Part shown: piece after piece, positions 23,352-37,165 of the stretch
How the letters are laid out: each line of letters starts with the position of its first letter
Position numbering within the stretch: the stretch's first letter is position 1
NCBI GenBank assembly: GCA_021442155.1
Contig: CM038232.1
Location: 58,249,436 to 58,313,435, forward strand
Length of the DNA stretch: 64,000 nucleotides
DNA from: Cymbidium sinense
Lineage: Eukaryota; Streptophyta; Magnoliopsida; Asparagales; Orchidaceae
Direction: 5' to 3'
Translations under genes and position numbers: made by a program
The notes under the pieces: generated by a model
What the model was told of the DNA's origin: nothing
The model's input: the letters and a program-made list of their open reading frames with translations, nothing else
The model's database searches: none

Positions 23352-24300
23352 TTAATTACATCTTTGAAAGAAGGTAATTCCTCCTAAGAATACTCTTAAT
23401 AAGGAAATTGACCTTTATCTCTATGGATTTCAAAGCTTGTCTTAAAAGGATTGATAATTAAAAATTTTAATAAAGAAGGCTCCAAGGAGGAAGAGTTATT
23501 CTCAAATGCCAATCATAAATAAGTAAAAAGTGCTTTTAGATACTAGGATACCTAGTAAGCATTTCAACTATCATATTGCGAGGATTTTTATTTTTAAAAG
23601 TAATATTATTAAAATTTAGGTCTAACATTTTATTATAATTCTAGCACTTAGATTCTGACAACAAAAGACTATAGAAATTATTATTGGTTGAAGATTTATT
23701 TTGATAAGATGTTTTAGATTCTAAGTTTACAAATGCTTCTGACATAAGTCTGAGGCTTGACTTAGTTTAATTCTAGGAAATATTGGTCCTCTTCCTCACT
23801 TAAGAACATGAACATATCCCTTACTCTTCTAGACTTATTACTTGCATAGTAAGGTTGCCTGCTAACACTACCTAAATAATTTTAAATCTATGAGTTCAGT
23901 CTTATGAATGCAAGATGCCTGGGTTGTTGTATTTAGAAAAAGAGGCTATGAGCCTAAACTTACTCCCAAACCCTAAGATTATGGTTGGTATGTTATACAC
24001 CAAACTAATGAAATAACTTTTATTTTTTATATACTTTTACTCATAATATTATTTAAGGCTTTAGGTATGCAATTTCATGCCTACAATGAGATTGTGTTAG
24101 AAAAAGGTTATGGGCCAAATCAATATGAAAAGACATACTTCACTAAGAAGAGTGGTCATCTTTATAAGTCAGATGCCTCCTTATATGCAATGGGTGAAGC
24201 ACCCACCCAGTTAAAGAAGTACGAATAATGTGCTCGCATGGTTCACAAAATCTAGTTATTTCTAGTTGGTTTAGTTGTATGCCTAGGGCTTTAATTATGC

Positions 24301-24305
24301 TAAAG
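24301..24305. repeat. Target duplication of copy A3, left (taaag)
   Basis: Pairs with taagg at 30747-30751, one mismatch. Copy A1 has the uninterrupted sequence TTAGTGAGGTTATGAG at this place. Confidence 0.6.
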
Positions 24306-24550
24306 CCTCGTGTTTTAATTTGGAGTAGTAGGGACACCACACATATCTTAAGGGGTACTTATTGAAGTGATCGAGTGTAACATTAAGGTATGATGTACTA
24401 TCTCAAAAGATAGAAACATCACTCTATAGTGGACCAAATCACCTATAAGGACTCCTAAGCAGATGAGTCTACATAAATACTAGAGATCTTTCTGCTACTT
24501 TGCATTGGTAAGTAAAGTAGAGTTTATTTTATGTCGGGTTCTTTAATATC

Positions 24551-24572
24551 TTATGAAAGCAAGCTTCCATAG
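24551..24572 (-). other. Conserved LTR hairpin with CTTG loop (copy A3)
   Basis: Minus-strand arms CTATGGAAG and CTTTCATAA around CTTG; a G-T pair replaces one G-C. It lies 245-266 nt before the LTR 3' end. Confidence 0.75.
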
Positions 24573-25818
24573 TTAATTACATTTTAGGAAATGAGAATTT
24601 CTTAAGAACACTCTCAATTAGAGCAGTCAATAAGTATCTGTAAAGATTTCAATGCTAGACTATCAAAGGATTAAGTATTTCTTAGGAATCAAGTGGGAAA
24701 GTTCAAAAAGAAAGACTTATTTATAAATTCCATAGGAAGATAAGTAGGAAGGACCCATGATCCTAGGAAGCCTAGTAAGTGCTTCAATCTACTCTATAAT
24801 GAGGCTTTACATTTTTGAAAGAGAGAATTTCCTTTTATTTAAGTTGGAATCTTTTTAGAATACTAGAGCTTATAGTCCAACAACCCAAGATTGTGGAAAT
24901 GTCTAAGAAGTGAGGACTTATACTCATAGCTCAAAAGAAATAAATAGCCTTAGAACTTAATTCTAAAATACTTTAACACATACTAGAGGCATGACTAACA
25001 TTTAATTGGGAAAAGGGGACTTTAATATTTATCTCCATAAGAGAGATAAGACACATCCCAACTCTTCTGGACTTAAAATCATTTGGATTGGATGCCATCT
25101 AACACCTCCTATTCTTTAAAAGTATGTAGAATGGTGTTATGTAGATGCAAGATAGTTAGGATATTATTTAATTAGAAAGGAAGTTAGAATCCTAAACTCA
25201 CTCTCGAAGAGACTGTATAGTATTTGGTAGGCAAACATGACTTAGACTAATGTTGAAGATTTACAAGTTTTTTTTATAGATCATTTGACACATTTATTTT
25301 TGGACCAAGGCTTAGGAAAATTATACCTATATGTATGATTAAATTAAGTCATGGGCTAAATCAATTAGAGGAGGTGTTCTCCATGACAAGGGATTACCCT
25401 CGAAGGTCAAGCATATCCCCTATCATGCAAGAGTGGAGAGCCTCCCTATTCAAGAGTGACATAATATGATATGCATGGTGTGATAACATATAACATTCAG
25501 CTAAGGAATTACTAAATCTTTTATTATTTTAATTAGGAACTTGAGATTTAAAATAAGGTTATGAATTATATTATAATTTAATTATGAGTTATTTGGTGAG
25601 GATAAAAAAATAAATTTTTATCCTAAAGAGCCTACCACATCCAAGCCACACATCAAATCATCACACTTTAAGAAACCTATAAAAAGTAAGTCATTTCTAA
25701 TGTATAAGCTAAACAGAATAATTAAAAATATAAATTTCATAAAAGAATAATAGGTTAGAGTGGTCGGGTACCATAGTACACTATGAAAAGAAAAGAAATT
25801 GGGTAGTCAAGCTCTACC

Positions 25819-25824
25819 TTTATA
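25819..25824 (-). promoter_or_regulatory. TATA box of LTR A3
   Basis: Minus strand reads GGGTTGTATAAAGGTAG, 1.51 kb before the LTR 3' end. Confidence 0.5.
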
Positions 25825-26924
25825 CAACCCAGATTATAATTAGATATTATAATTAAAATAAATGTTAAGGGGGTCTTCAATCTCTTACCCTTCTTTTATT
25901 CTTTTGAATTAATTTTCTCTAGGCTTCACAAGGCCCTCTAGTTCTTTGCCTTCTAGACACTACTCATCCTTAACCCCATAACACTAATTGTAATCTTAAT
26001 TTCAAAAATAATTACATATTTACAAAAAAAATAAAGACTAACTACACTTGCAAAATAAATGTTAGCTAAAAGTACTTACAAGCTAAGTAATTATGTTTCA
26101 CATATTTGGAATTGGCACAATACACTTGGGTAACCAAAGCCCACTTGTCATAATTGGATTATGCTTAAGTGAATAAGCGACACCTGCAAGAAAGAAAATT
26201 TATATTTAATTATTATTACAGTGACCCCTTTAGCACAATCCTCTATAGAAAAATCATTAGGCTATTAGCAACCTAACATCCAGTCTACGCATAAACAATC
26301 CTAACATCGAGTCTAAAATATTACATTATAAAATAGAACACAACACCATAGCATACACTGGCCTAACCTAACACTAGAATTGGTGATTAACATTCTAATG
26401 TGTGTGCTAAGGTTTAGTGTGGGGTGCATTGATTAATCTTTTAAGAGTGTGATTATCTAAAGTTTAGAATTATTTAAGTTAAACATTAGGGGAGGCTTCA
26501 CTTCAAATCTTTGAATGAATTGATTAATTTTAATTTATGAACATAAGAGAGAAGTTTGACCCCCTTTATCCCTGCCCTTAGTTACTTTCTAAAAGTATAT
26601 TATTATGACTTTGATTATTTAGTGAACCTTTTATAAACATTTTATTAAGCCTACGTTTGGATTATTCTTAAGGAGTCTTATTCAAACATGAGATAAATCT
26701 TAGGATTAATAAAATTGAATCACTATTACATGAATAACATTCCACTACTTCTTTCCATCATCAATAGCATACTCACTTCTTCATGATATTTGATCTAACA
26801 TTCATATTTGTACATACAAGATATATTTATATTTTGCAAACTTGATGATCATTAATGCATGAATTTGGTAGAGAAGAAATATTTCATTTCATAGTCAAGC
26901 ATATGCAAACATGTATTAGAGATT

Positions 26925-27290
26925 TAAGCAAGTACGTGCCATTGTTAAACCAGGGAAGTGAGATTATCTAAGACCTCCTTTGGGATGTCTAGACTGTACA
27001 CTTGTTGACTTAAATACATGTAAACATAGCATATAAATAAAAATCATGCAAAGGTTACATAAAATTAAATCTTTTGTTCATGTAAAGCTAAGTTTTATCT
27101 CAAAGTCTAGCACATGCATACACATGAATGAAATTAAGCAAGTATGTGTCACTATTAAACTAAGGAAGTGAGATTATCTAACACGAACTTGAGGATACTT
27201 AAAGCCTCGTGTTCCTGAGATGTCCAGACCATATACTATCCAACTCAAAAATATGTAAACATGCATATGAACCATGAAGACAAAATAATC
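26925..27290. repeat. 210-bp tandem duplication inside copy A3
   Basis: A block with AAGCAAGTACGTGCC, GGAAGTGAGATTATCTAA and GATGTCTAGAC is repeated 210 bp further on with AAGTATGTGTC and GATGTCCAGACC. Copy A4 has the same pair at 36755-37160. Confidence 0.7.
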
Positions 27291-29362
27291 CTTTACCATC
27301 TTTAAATTATAACTAAAAGTAAGCTTATTAAACATTTATATTCAACATTAACTTAAATTTCACATTCTTATACAACATTAGCATATAGTTTTAAAAATAA
27401 TTTGAGATTTATTAGTGATAATAGACATGACGTATAATAATATTTTTCTAATACATGTAACTTAGATGCAATCATATTCTTTTAATTCTCTTTTCTTTTT
27501 CAAAACATAAACATGTGAAACAAATGGCATGCACATTTATATTGATTGAAAAGAAGTAATTAAATATTATCACATAACATACTCAATTTCATTAAGTCCT
27601 AAGGAGAATCAAGCCAAATAAATATTTCTTAACACTAATCAAAGTTCTTATAAGATTTGATTTAGATATTTGAGTTGTTAAAACCTAGAGAGGAGAGATG
27701 ATACGTAGTAGTTATCCCTTCCCATGTTGGAGATTTGATATATTTAAAGAAAGAAATTAAATGGATTTTATGAGTTGATTAGGTTCAAACCATTAAGCAT
27801 ATCAACCCTTTCCAAATTTCTTTAATTTAATTAACTACTTGATTATGAGACTTCAATGATATGCTTTTATGAAAGTAAAATTTGCAGTGCACTTAAAGGA
27901 ATCTAATGTAATTTATCTCATGCTTAAGAGTTAATTAGATTAAAGAAGGAAAGAATCTAAGTTAAATACTCTTATGATTTTTCCATGCTAATGGGTTCAT
28001 CATAATTTCTTTAATGAGTTTATGTTATTAAACACATAATGGAAAAATAATGGATTATGTTTAAATTATTTGAACCAATTATAAATTTTGTTTGATTTTT
28101 ATTTTATCAATAAATTTTCTAATTATTCCTTAATTATTAAATAGGTTAATTAACCCTCTTAAAGAAATACAACTGGAAAAAAAATTAGGAAAGTGATCTT
28201 AATTATATCTCCTCACTATTCCCACTAAATAGTGATTAATTATCATTAATTATTTAATTTTTACTATTCAACAATTTTAATAATTATTTAATTGATTAAA
28301 GAGGGTAATTAGAATTAAAATTCCAAATTCTTTAAATTACATGGAAAATAACTCCAAGAAAATTATGGGAGGCAGAGAACATCCTATGAATCATCCCACT
28401 AAATTTGGAATTAATTAGCCAAGTAATTTGACCTTAATTAAGGTAATTAGCCTAAGCTTTAAAATTTAACTAAGCATTGTTCACAGAGCAAAAAATTAGA
28501 GATATTATTTTTCATAAATTCTCCTCTATCTAACCTCTCCAAAATTATTTTAATAGAATTTTTTGGATTTTTTCTACAATTAGTTATGATTTTTTGAAGT
28601 TATAACCATTTTTTAAAGCCTAATTAACCCTTTAAATTGTTAGTGCCACACGACTGTTGACACGGCAACGCTTTCCATGTGGTGACATGGTATTGGCCAC
28701 TTAAACTATTCAACTTGACAGTTGACTCAGCAATGGAAGATGGAATTTTGTCTTGACCATCCAATCTTAGATCGAACGATCAAGATTAATCTCATGATTT
28801 CAAAAGGATTAAATCAAAATTTCTAAATAATTAATCACTACCGTCCATTATAATCACAAGGAATGGATGGCTAGTGATCTGTCATCGCATGAGCACTGGA
28901 AGATGAACATCATTTAACTTTCCTCCACTTGATCTGAGCTCACTAGAGCTCATGAAATAGTGAAATCTACTCTAAAATGATCAGGGAATGAATCTAAGAA
29001 GATCCTATGATGGAGATCACATGAAAACACAATTCACTTTAGAAAATACCAACACCTAGGGGCTACTTAAAGCTATGGTTGCTGGATTTTTATCTTGCCA
29101 AAGCTAAAGAATGACAGTTTGTTGATAAAGGTAGCTTCATCTTGAAGAGATGAAGCCCTGTTGAGAAGATCATGAGCTGCCTCCCCGTTGATTGCTCTGT
29201 AGACCAAACACTATCATAAAGCTCGCCATAGTTGGTCATCAGACGTCTTTCGGTGGTCGAATCACTCAGGAAATGATTCATTTTAGCTCACCGGAGTGAT
29301 ATAAAGGTGTGGGATGAATTAATTTGAGTTTGGTGGGAGTTTAGGGAGTTTGGTTGGATGGG

Positions 29363-29384
29363 GCTCTCGAGTTCAATCGAGAGC
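29363..29384. other. Perfect 8-bp hairpin in copy A3
   Basis: GCTCTCGA, spacer gttcaa, TCGAGAGC. It has no assigned role. Confidence 0.7.
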
Positions 29385-30746
29385 TGCTCTCGCTGGCAGT
29401 GGAGTACAAGAGGAGCTCGGGAGAAGTTAGGTTTGGCTCAATTTGACCCATATGGGTAAAATGGGTCAAGTTGGGCTAAGTTGATCATTTTGACTCAAAT
29501 TGGGTCAAAGTGGTGACCTGGGTGAGCTCAATTGGTCATATGGAGTGAATAAGTATGATTGGTTTGATTCAATTTGGGTTAGATTTGGATTTGGCGCATA
29601 TGGTTCAATTTGGTTTAAATGGGTCATGATGACCAATTTGACCAAATTGGTCAAATTAGCTTGAGGATGGGTTAATTATATGTTCAATTAATCATCAGTG
29701 ATTGATTGGAAGAGTTGATTTGATTTTATTTGGATCATTGAGTAAATTGGTTCAATTTGACCCTTTAAGTCAAATTGTGCTAAATGGGTAATTGGTTAGG
29801 TTGACCAAATTGGGCTCAATTGAAGGTTGAATCATGTTTAATATTGAATTAGTGGTTGGTTGGAAGCATTAGTTTCAACCAATTTGGTCTAAGATGTGAT
29901 TTAGTTCAATGTGACCTTTTATGTCAAATTGGGTCAACTTGGATCAAAGAATCCAATTGGCTTGATTATGTTCAATTGATTGTAGTGGAGTGTTTAATAA
30001 TGACCTACAATCATTAATGGAGGGATTGGATGGATTGATTTGATCAAATGGGAGTTTTATTGGAGTTTGGTTCAATTAAACCTTTTAGGTCCCTTTGGGT
30101 CAAGCCAACTTGGACCAATTGGAGTTATGGATGGTTGGGATGTGTTCGAAGATGAATTCGAGGTTGATTGGTGGCTTTGATTGCAATTGATTTGTGATTA
30201 ATTAGGTTTGGCACATTTGTACCCTTTAAGTCAAATGGGTTAACTTGGGTTTATCACTTTCCTTTAGTTCAATTTGCTTGATTGTAAGTGTTGGCATGGC
30301 TTGAAATGATCTAATGAATAATTGAAGTGATTGAGAAAATCAAATTGGATTTAGTTTTCTTGAATGGGTTTGAATTGAGCCATAGGATCATGGTGTATTA
30401 ACTTGGGTTAAGGTCTAAGTTAATTTAGCTTGGAGCTTGGATTAGAAAACCAAATTTAAATAAGATTAATTGACTAAGTTTAATGTTGGTGTAGCTCTAT
30501 CTACATGAGCTTAAGTTTGGATGAGTGAATAGGTACGAGTCTTGGTTTAGACCATAGGATAAGTGAAACCTATTTGTCCTAAGGTGGATTCTAAGCATAG
30601 GGTTATACCTTCTAAGTTTCTAAGCTCAAGTTTAATGTTTCCTTAATTACTATAAGTGTCTTAGTACTAAAAAAATCCAAGTGTCTAGAAGGTTCCTAAA
30701 TCCATGATGAGAAAAATTAATCCTCACTCCAAAAGTGAGGTCAACA

Positions 30747-33700
30747 TAAGGTTATGAGTTTTTATTTTAAGTATGAGTTGTTCAAATTTAAAGAGATAGA
30801 AAATTTAGTTTTTCTAAGAGCCTAATTAATCAAGACTTTTCCACATAACATAACAACCATATAAAGAAATATATAAAAAGCGTACAGTTCTATTGTGCAC
30901 CATAAAATAAATCAAGCTAAATTAAATAAATAGAATAGGCTAATGCAGCGGGGTACTATTATACACCTAAAAAAAAGGTCAGCTAAACTCTGCCCTTACA
31001 CAACCTGGCCTAGAACTATCTAGGATCATCAACTTCTTCAGGGACTCCTTGGGCATTATAGGGGACCACCAACAGGTAAAATTAGCTTCTGCTATTCCTA
31101 AACCCCATATATCCTAACATAATTCTAGGCACAAATTACTTTTTAAAATTATAAAGATAAATTTTTAAACCCTTTAAAATATACATCAAGAAATACATAC
31201 AACACACTAGTAGTTTATAATTCCAACATACAGGCTTGGAACCAATTGTTACCAAGCCTAACTATCATATTGGGCTATGCTTTGGGACTTAAGAAACACC
31301 TACAAGTAAATAGTATTTATTATATATTTAGTTTGGTAATCCTTTTATGCATAGTCCCTACAAAAAATTGTGTTAACTTAAAAAGAATGATCTAACATCT
31401 AGATTAGTGAACAAAAAACTCTGAGCCATCTAGTCTAAAACATTACAACATTAAATAAGAAAATATTTTTTCACATCACAAAGCATCACAGATCATTATC
31501 CTAACTTATGTTTAAGGTTTGTGTCCTAATAATCTAGTGTGTGAAATGAAGAGTTTGTGTGACATGATTGTAGTAGGCCTTTTTAAGTTTGACTTTTGAT
31601 TTTTGTTCAAAGTTTGTTAAAAATTTACCATCATGTGGTTTAAATTTAAATGATTTAATTAATTTTGGATTTCCTTTTAGTTTGAGGTTTATTTTTGTGT
31701 TAAATTTAAATTTATATTTTAAAGAATGAAGAATAAAAGAAATTTTACTTTGGGTAGAACCTACGAAATACAACATCCTAATCCAAGTAGAATAGAATTT
31801 TCATTGTAAGATGAAAAGCCATTCTATGCACCAAACTAAGAACCTAAGTATCTTAATTAACTCTTTTGAATTTATTTGAATGTTTTATTGAGTCGGATTT
31901 AACTTTATTGTTTTTCTTCTAATTAAATTAAGATTTTTGAAAGTTAAGTTTATTGAATTAACTTAAATATGATTTTATAATTTAAGTTTATATTCAATTT
32001 ATATTTCTTTGATTTGATTAAAATTTAAGATAAATGTTTATTCAATTTCACATATTTTTGTTTAGTTCATTTGATTTTTGTTTGATTACTCTCATTTACT
32101 TATTTGAAACTTAACTTACATTTAATTAATGAGAATGTTGTTAAACTTAAATTCCATAAGTTTGTTAATTTACTTGATTTAAATTAAAGTTCAAAATTAA
32201 ATTTTAACTTAAGCTTGATTTATAATCTTTAATTTCATTATTTAGAAACTTTCTCTTATTTTTCATGATTTTGGATCTTTAGTTATTCAATTTATTATTT
32301 AGGTTGATTTAAAGAATAATTTATAATCAAGGGTTTATCATTTAACTAAGTTTATCATAATGAGATTTTACTTATTAACACTTAATTATTGATCATAGCC
32401 TAAGAAACCTAATGTAATGAACTACTTAGGTCCCAAACCTAATCTAGGTCATCCTAAGCTTCTAGGTTATTTATATTAGATGGTTTGATTAATCATTTAT
32501 GTTTATTTGTGATTATCATCATTCATTTAATATTAAATGGATTTAAGATGTTTTCAATGTTAATGAATTTTTATTTGAATGTGGAATTTAGAGAATGATT
32601 GATCTTGATTCCCTATTGATTATTTGATTTATCATAAAATTATCAATTTAATAATTTAATTTTATTTAATTTTACATTATTAATTATTCAATAAATCCTA
32701 AATATGTGAAGTTTAATATTTTTAACTTCAAAGGGCTAAGGAATTTCTCCTTTGGTCCTCTGATATTATTAAAAATATTTTGAATTAATTCCATTAATGT
32801 TTATAATTTTTGTAATTTTTGATTTGTTAATTTACATAGAACTTGAAAATTTAATAACTTCCAATCTAGAAATAATTTTTTAAATGTTTATGGAAAGTGC
32901 AAAACCATGCCAATTTCATTTCCTTAAAGTTTCATCTTAATCAGATAGCCAAAATTATTAAAAATTAATTTGAGCTTTTAATTTTCCTTGATTCCTTTCT
33001 GAATGATGAATCTAGATTGTGTTTATTTAGAATTTTTTTATTTTTTTATTGAGTTATTGTTATTTTTTAAAGTTCATGCTACTTAATGAATTAATTAATC
33101 CATTTAATTACACAATTATGCATTTTGGGGATTAATAGGTTTAAATGAGCTTTAATATTTTTCTTAAGTTCATTGATGTTTATTATGCTATTTTAAATTA
33201 TTTCCTAAATTTATCTAGTTTTCTTGAATTATTATTAATTTATTTAATTAAATTAAGGTATGGAGATTAGAAAATTAATATCTTTTAATTCAATCACCAA
33301 TAAATCTCTAAATTTTTACCTAAGGGGTGTTTGGACATTAATTCCAATTACTCAAAATTTCAAATTTATTTGATTAAAATTTTATGTTTAATTAAGATTT
33401 GATTGATTTCAATTAAACTCAAATTAACCCAAAAATATCAAATAAAATTGGAGGATTTTAGGTTTGTTGAATTTCCTCACTAAGATGAATCCATAAAGCC
33501 ATTATTTATATTTTATGATCGAGTATATTATCTTTTCTGAAATTTTAAAATTTATAGCATTTTTATGTATTTTTTAAATACAAAAAAAATCAAAATTTTT
33601 CACTTAAACTAATCAACGCCACGTGGCACTAAAGCAATGCTACTTTACGTATGGTGTTGTGTGATTGGGCCATGCAAAGTCAACGTGGATCCCACATTAA

Positions 33701-34063
33701 AAGAGAGTGGGGGTGTGGTTTTATTAGGACCATCCGGTCAAAGATTAGATGCTAGAATAAATATATGGTTCCTTAAAGGATTTAAATCACTCTTTCTTTT
33801 AGATCACAACCACCCATTCCAAATAAAATGAACGAATAACTATGATTTTATCTCCCATAGGTCTGGTGGAGATCGAGCATTGTTCATTTAAAAGAGTTGA
33901 TCTATGATGATCTAGTCAATGAAATGCAATTATTTGATTGCGAAATGATCACCAGTCAATTTGCAATCAATCTATGCAACCTAATCTTACTAAAGATCAA
34001 CTTTGTTTCACGAACAACTAACGTGAACTGAAAAGGAGAAAGTTTTGGCTATACCTCATCGAT
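30747..34063 (-). mobile_element. 3' LTR of Tat element B, middle segment (copy A2)
   Basis: The sequence resumes with TAAGGTTATGAG, matching TGAGGTTATGAG in copy A1, and runs collinear with A1 to 34058. The TATA region (about 30993) is decayed to GTGTAAGG. At 34059 the target site tcgat of copy A4 is reached. Confidence 0.8.
34059..34063. repeat. Target duplication of copy A4, left (tcgat)
   Basis: Identical to 41974-41978. Confidence 0.75.
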
Positions 34064-34313
34064 TGTGGTGTTTATTGTTGGATGTATGGGGGGACACCAT
34101 GCAAATCATAGGGGGTACTTATTGAAGTGATCGAGTATTACATTGAGGTATGATGTATTATCTCAAAAGAAAGAGGCATCACCCTTCAATGGACCTAATC
34201 ACTTAATAAGGACTCCTAAGGCATGATGGGTCTTTGAATATACTATAAATTTTTTCCCTACTTTACATGGATGAATAAAGTAGGGTTTATATTAAATTAG
34301 ATTCTAAAGTTCC

Positions 34314-34335
34314 CTATGGAGGCAAGCCTCCATTA
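34314..34335 (-). other. Conserved LTR hairpin with CTTG loop (copy A4)
   Basis: Minus-strand arms ATGGAGG and CCTCCAT pair perfectly around CTTG. Relative to copy A6, an A-T pair next to the loop side is a G-C pair here. It is 250-271 nt before the LTR 3' end. Confidence 0.8.
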
Positions 34336-35559
34336 TTAATTATAACCTAAGAAAGGTAAACTCCTTAGGATTACTCTTGATTAAAGTAGAAAATTATTAT
34401 CTCCAAAGATTTCAAAGTTAGACAATCAAAGGATTGGATATATTTGGAAAATCAAATGGGAAACTTCAATGAGAAGACTTATTTTTGGAGGTCAAAGGGA
34501 ATAAGTATGGAATACTCATGATCCTAAGAAAACCTAGTAAGCATTCCAATATATCATATGATTGGACTTTATATAGTTGAAAGTTAATAGACTTATAAGT
34601 TTTGAGTTGAAATTTTATTAGATTGCTAGGGCTTATAATCCATCAACACAAGATTGTAGAAATACCTAAGAGGTGAGAATTTATGCTTGTAGCCCAAAGG
34701 AAACACCTACCTCAGATCCTAAATCTTGGGAGCTTTAGTAAGAGATAAAGCACAACCTAAATCTAAGCAAAGATGGGCATAAGGTTTAGTTTCACAAGAG
34801 AAGATAAACCACCCAATTGCTAGGCTTATAACCGCCTAGAGTGGTCGCCAGCTAATTCCTCCAACAATTTCAAAACCATGTGGTACGGTCATATGAATTG
34901 CAAAATAGCTAGGGTAGTTATTTATTTAAAAAGAGACTAAAGTCCTTAAACTCACTCCCTAAGAGACTAGAGCATAAGTTGTATGAGTAATGACTTAATC
35001 AAATGAAAAAAAGCTTTTCAAATTTTATTCTAATTTTGACACTTAATTTTGACAAAGGCTTTAGGATTTTGATGCCTATATGCATGATGAAATAAGGTTG
35101 TTGGCTAAATCAATAAGAATATGGTGTTCTCCACCATAAGGGATGCCCTCAAAAATCAAGCATTCCCCTATTGTGCAAGGATGGAGATCCCCCAATTTCA
35201 AGGAAGAAGGAATATGCATGCATGATGTGAGACATACAACATTCAGCTAAGGGGTTGTTAAATCCTTTAATTATTATGTTTAATGCCTAAGCTTTTTGGC
35301 GAGGTTGTGAATTATTTGAAACTTTAGTTATGAGTTGTAGTTTGGTAGAAAATTTATTTTGTCCTAAGAGCTTAATCTCATCCAGGCCATGCATCAAAGC
35401 ATCAATCATTAAGAAACTAAGAAAAAGATCCAATTTCTAACACACAATCTAAACAAATCATCAATGAATTTCTATAACTATCATGAAAGAATAACAGGTC
35501 GGCGTAGTCGAATGTCATCGTACAACCCAAAAAGAAAAGATGGGTAGTTGAGCTCTACC

Positions 35560-35565
35560 CTTATA
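35560..35565 (-). promoter_or_regulatory. TATA box of LTR A4
   Basis: Minus strand reads GGGTTGTATAAGGGTAG, 1.5 kb before the LTR 3' end. Confidence 0.5.
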
Positions 35566-36754
35566 CAACCCAGAATATGTAAGAATAATTACAATTTACA
35601 AATAAATAAATGTTATGGGGGATCTTGAAGTCTTCATGTCTTCATGTCTCCTTCATTTCTTCTTCTGGTCTTGAATTACTCCCCTTCAAAAGCATCACCT
35701 GGCCTCTTAGGACAAAGCTTTCTAGCCAATGCACATCCTTATCTCCCATCACATTAATCCTAATTCCTAATGTAAAAATTACATTAAAAATAGGAAAAAT
35801 AAATCTACCTACACCTACAAAAATAGAGTTTAGCTAAACATACATACAATCCCAAGTAGTTATATGTATGATTTGGACTTAGCACCCTGCACATGACATG
35901 GGTAACTAAGCTCACATGTCCTAACTTGGATTATTCTCAGAGATTTAAGCAACCTGCAAAGAAAGAATTTATATTTATTTTAAACACCCCTTAAGCACAA
36001 TCCCCTACAGATAAAATATGATTAGGTTAATATCAGCCTAACATCCAATCTACGAAACATACACCCTAACATCCAGTCTAAAATAATACATCATAAAACA
36101 AAATATACATCACGTCGTGCACTGTCCTAACATAAAGCGAGAAGTGGTGACTTAATTCTAATGTGTGTGTTAAGGCTTGTGTGGTGTGTCTTACTAGGCT
36201 TTAGAATTGTAGCTTTCTAAGTGTAGAAAGATTTAATTTAACAAGAAGGGTTGATTTCACTTGAAGTTGTTTAATTGATTTGAGAATTTTAATTTATGTT
36301 TTCTTTTGTTTCATTTGATTACACTTAGCAACTAAGTGTTATAAAGAGAAGAAAGGGGATTACCCTCTTTCATCCCTACCTTAAGCCACTTTCTAAAGCA
36401 TGTTAATTTGATTTGGTTCTCTTTAGTGAATGGCTTATTACACATTTTAAAATAATCATAAGTTTAGGTTCACTTTAGATAATTCTATCCAATGTGAAAT
36501 GCATCTTAAGATTAATCTAATTGAATTACTATCACATGACACATATTAAATCATTCCTTTCCACCACATGTAACATGCATATGATTTAACCCTAAATGTA
36601 TCTATACATGCAACATGTTACATGTTTTAGTACTCTTATATGATGAATGTATGTGTATGTGAAGTTTATATCATTTTGTGTGATTGAATTATGTAATCAT
36701 ATTAGTTTAAAGCTCTATCTAAATTCTTATACAAAAATACATAGGGATGAAATT

Positions 36755-37165
36755 AAATAGGTATGTGTCATTGTTAACTATTAAAGTGAGGTAATCAAAT
36801 GACCTCCTTGGGGATAACTGAAGCCTCGTATTCTCGAAATGTCTAGACTATATACCCATTACAATTCAAACATATGTAAATTTTCATACATGAATATAAG
36901 AAAGCAAGCTCCAAATTTCATGATTAATTAATTCAATGACTTAGTCATTCATGAATGCATGTATTTTAACAAAAAAGGGAGATTTTCATTCATTAATCAC
37001 ATATATATATACACATGTATAAAGACATAAACAAGTATTTATCGTTGTTAACTAGGGAAGTGAGATAATCAAATGTCCTCCTTGGGGATAGCTAAAGCCT
37101 CGAATTCCTGGGATGTCTAGACTATATACCCATTACCATTCAAACTTACGTAAATCAACATATGA
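36755..37165. repeat. 273-bp tandem duplication inside copy A4
   Basis: Blocks GACCTCCTTGGGGATA, AAGCCTCG and ATGTCTAGACTATATACCC occur twice, 273 bp apart. This is the counterpart of the 210-bp duplication in A3, with a longer spacer. Confidence 0.7.

Larger units (their letters stand above)
23096..24305 (-). mobile_element. 3' LTR of Tat element B, left segment (copy A2)
   Basis: This is the 3'-terminal 1.2 kb of a giant LTR, opening in plus-strand view with TGTAGAGAAAATTTATGACACC as in copies A1 and A5. It is cut at 24305 by copy A3 and continues at 30747. It was inserted in the gag of element A; ggctc (23091-23095) would be the target duplication. Confidence 0.8.
24306..30746 (-). mobile_element. 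Solo giant LTR nested in B's LTR (copy A3)
   Basis: The copy is 6.4 kb. Its end at 30746 reads AGTGAGGTCAACA (TGTTGACCTCACT on the minus strand). Its other end is CCTCGTGTTTTAATTTGG, which aligns base for base with TGTGGTGTTTATTG of copy A4 apart from the first two bases and scattered changes. No coding region is present, and a near-perfect 5-bp duplication flanks it, so it is a solo LTR left by recombination. It carries TATA at 25819-25824, the CTTG hairpin, a 210-bp internal duplication and a TTGACC-rich zone. Confidence 0.8.
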
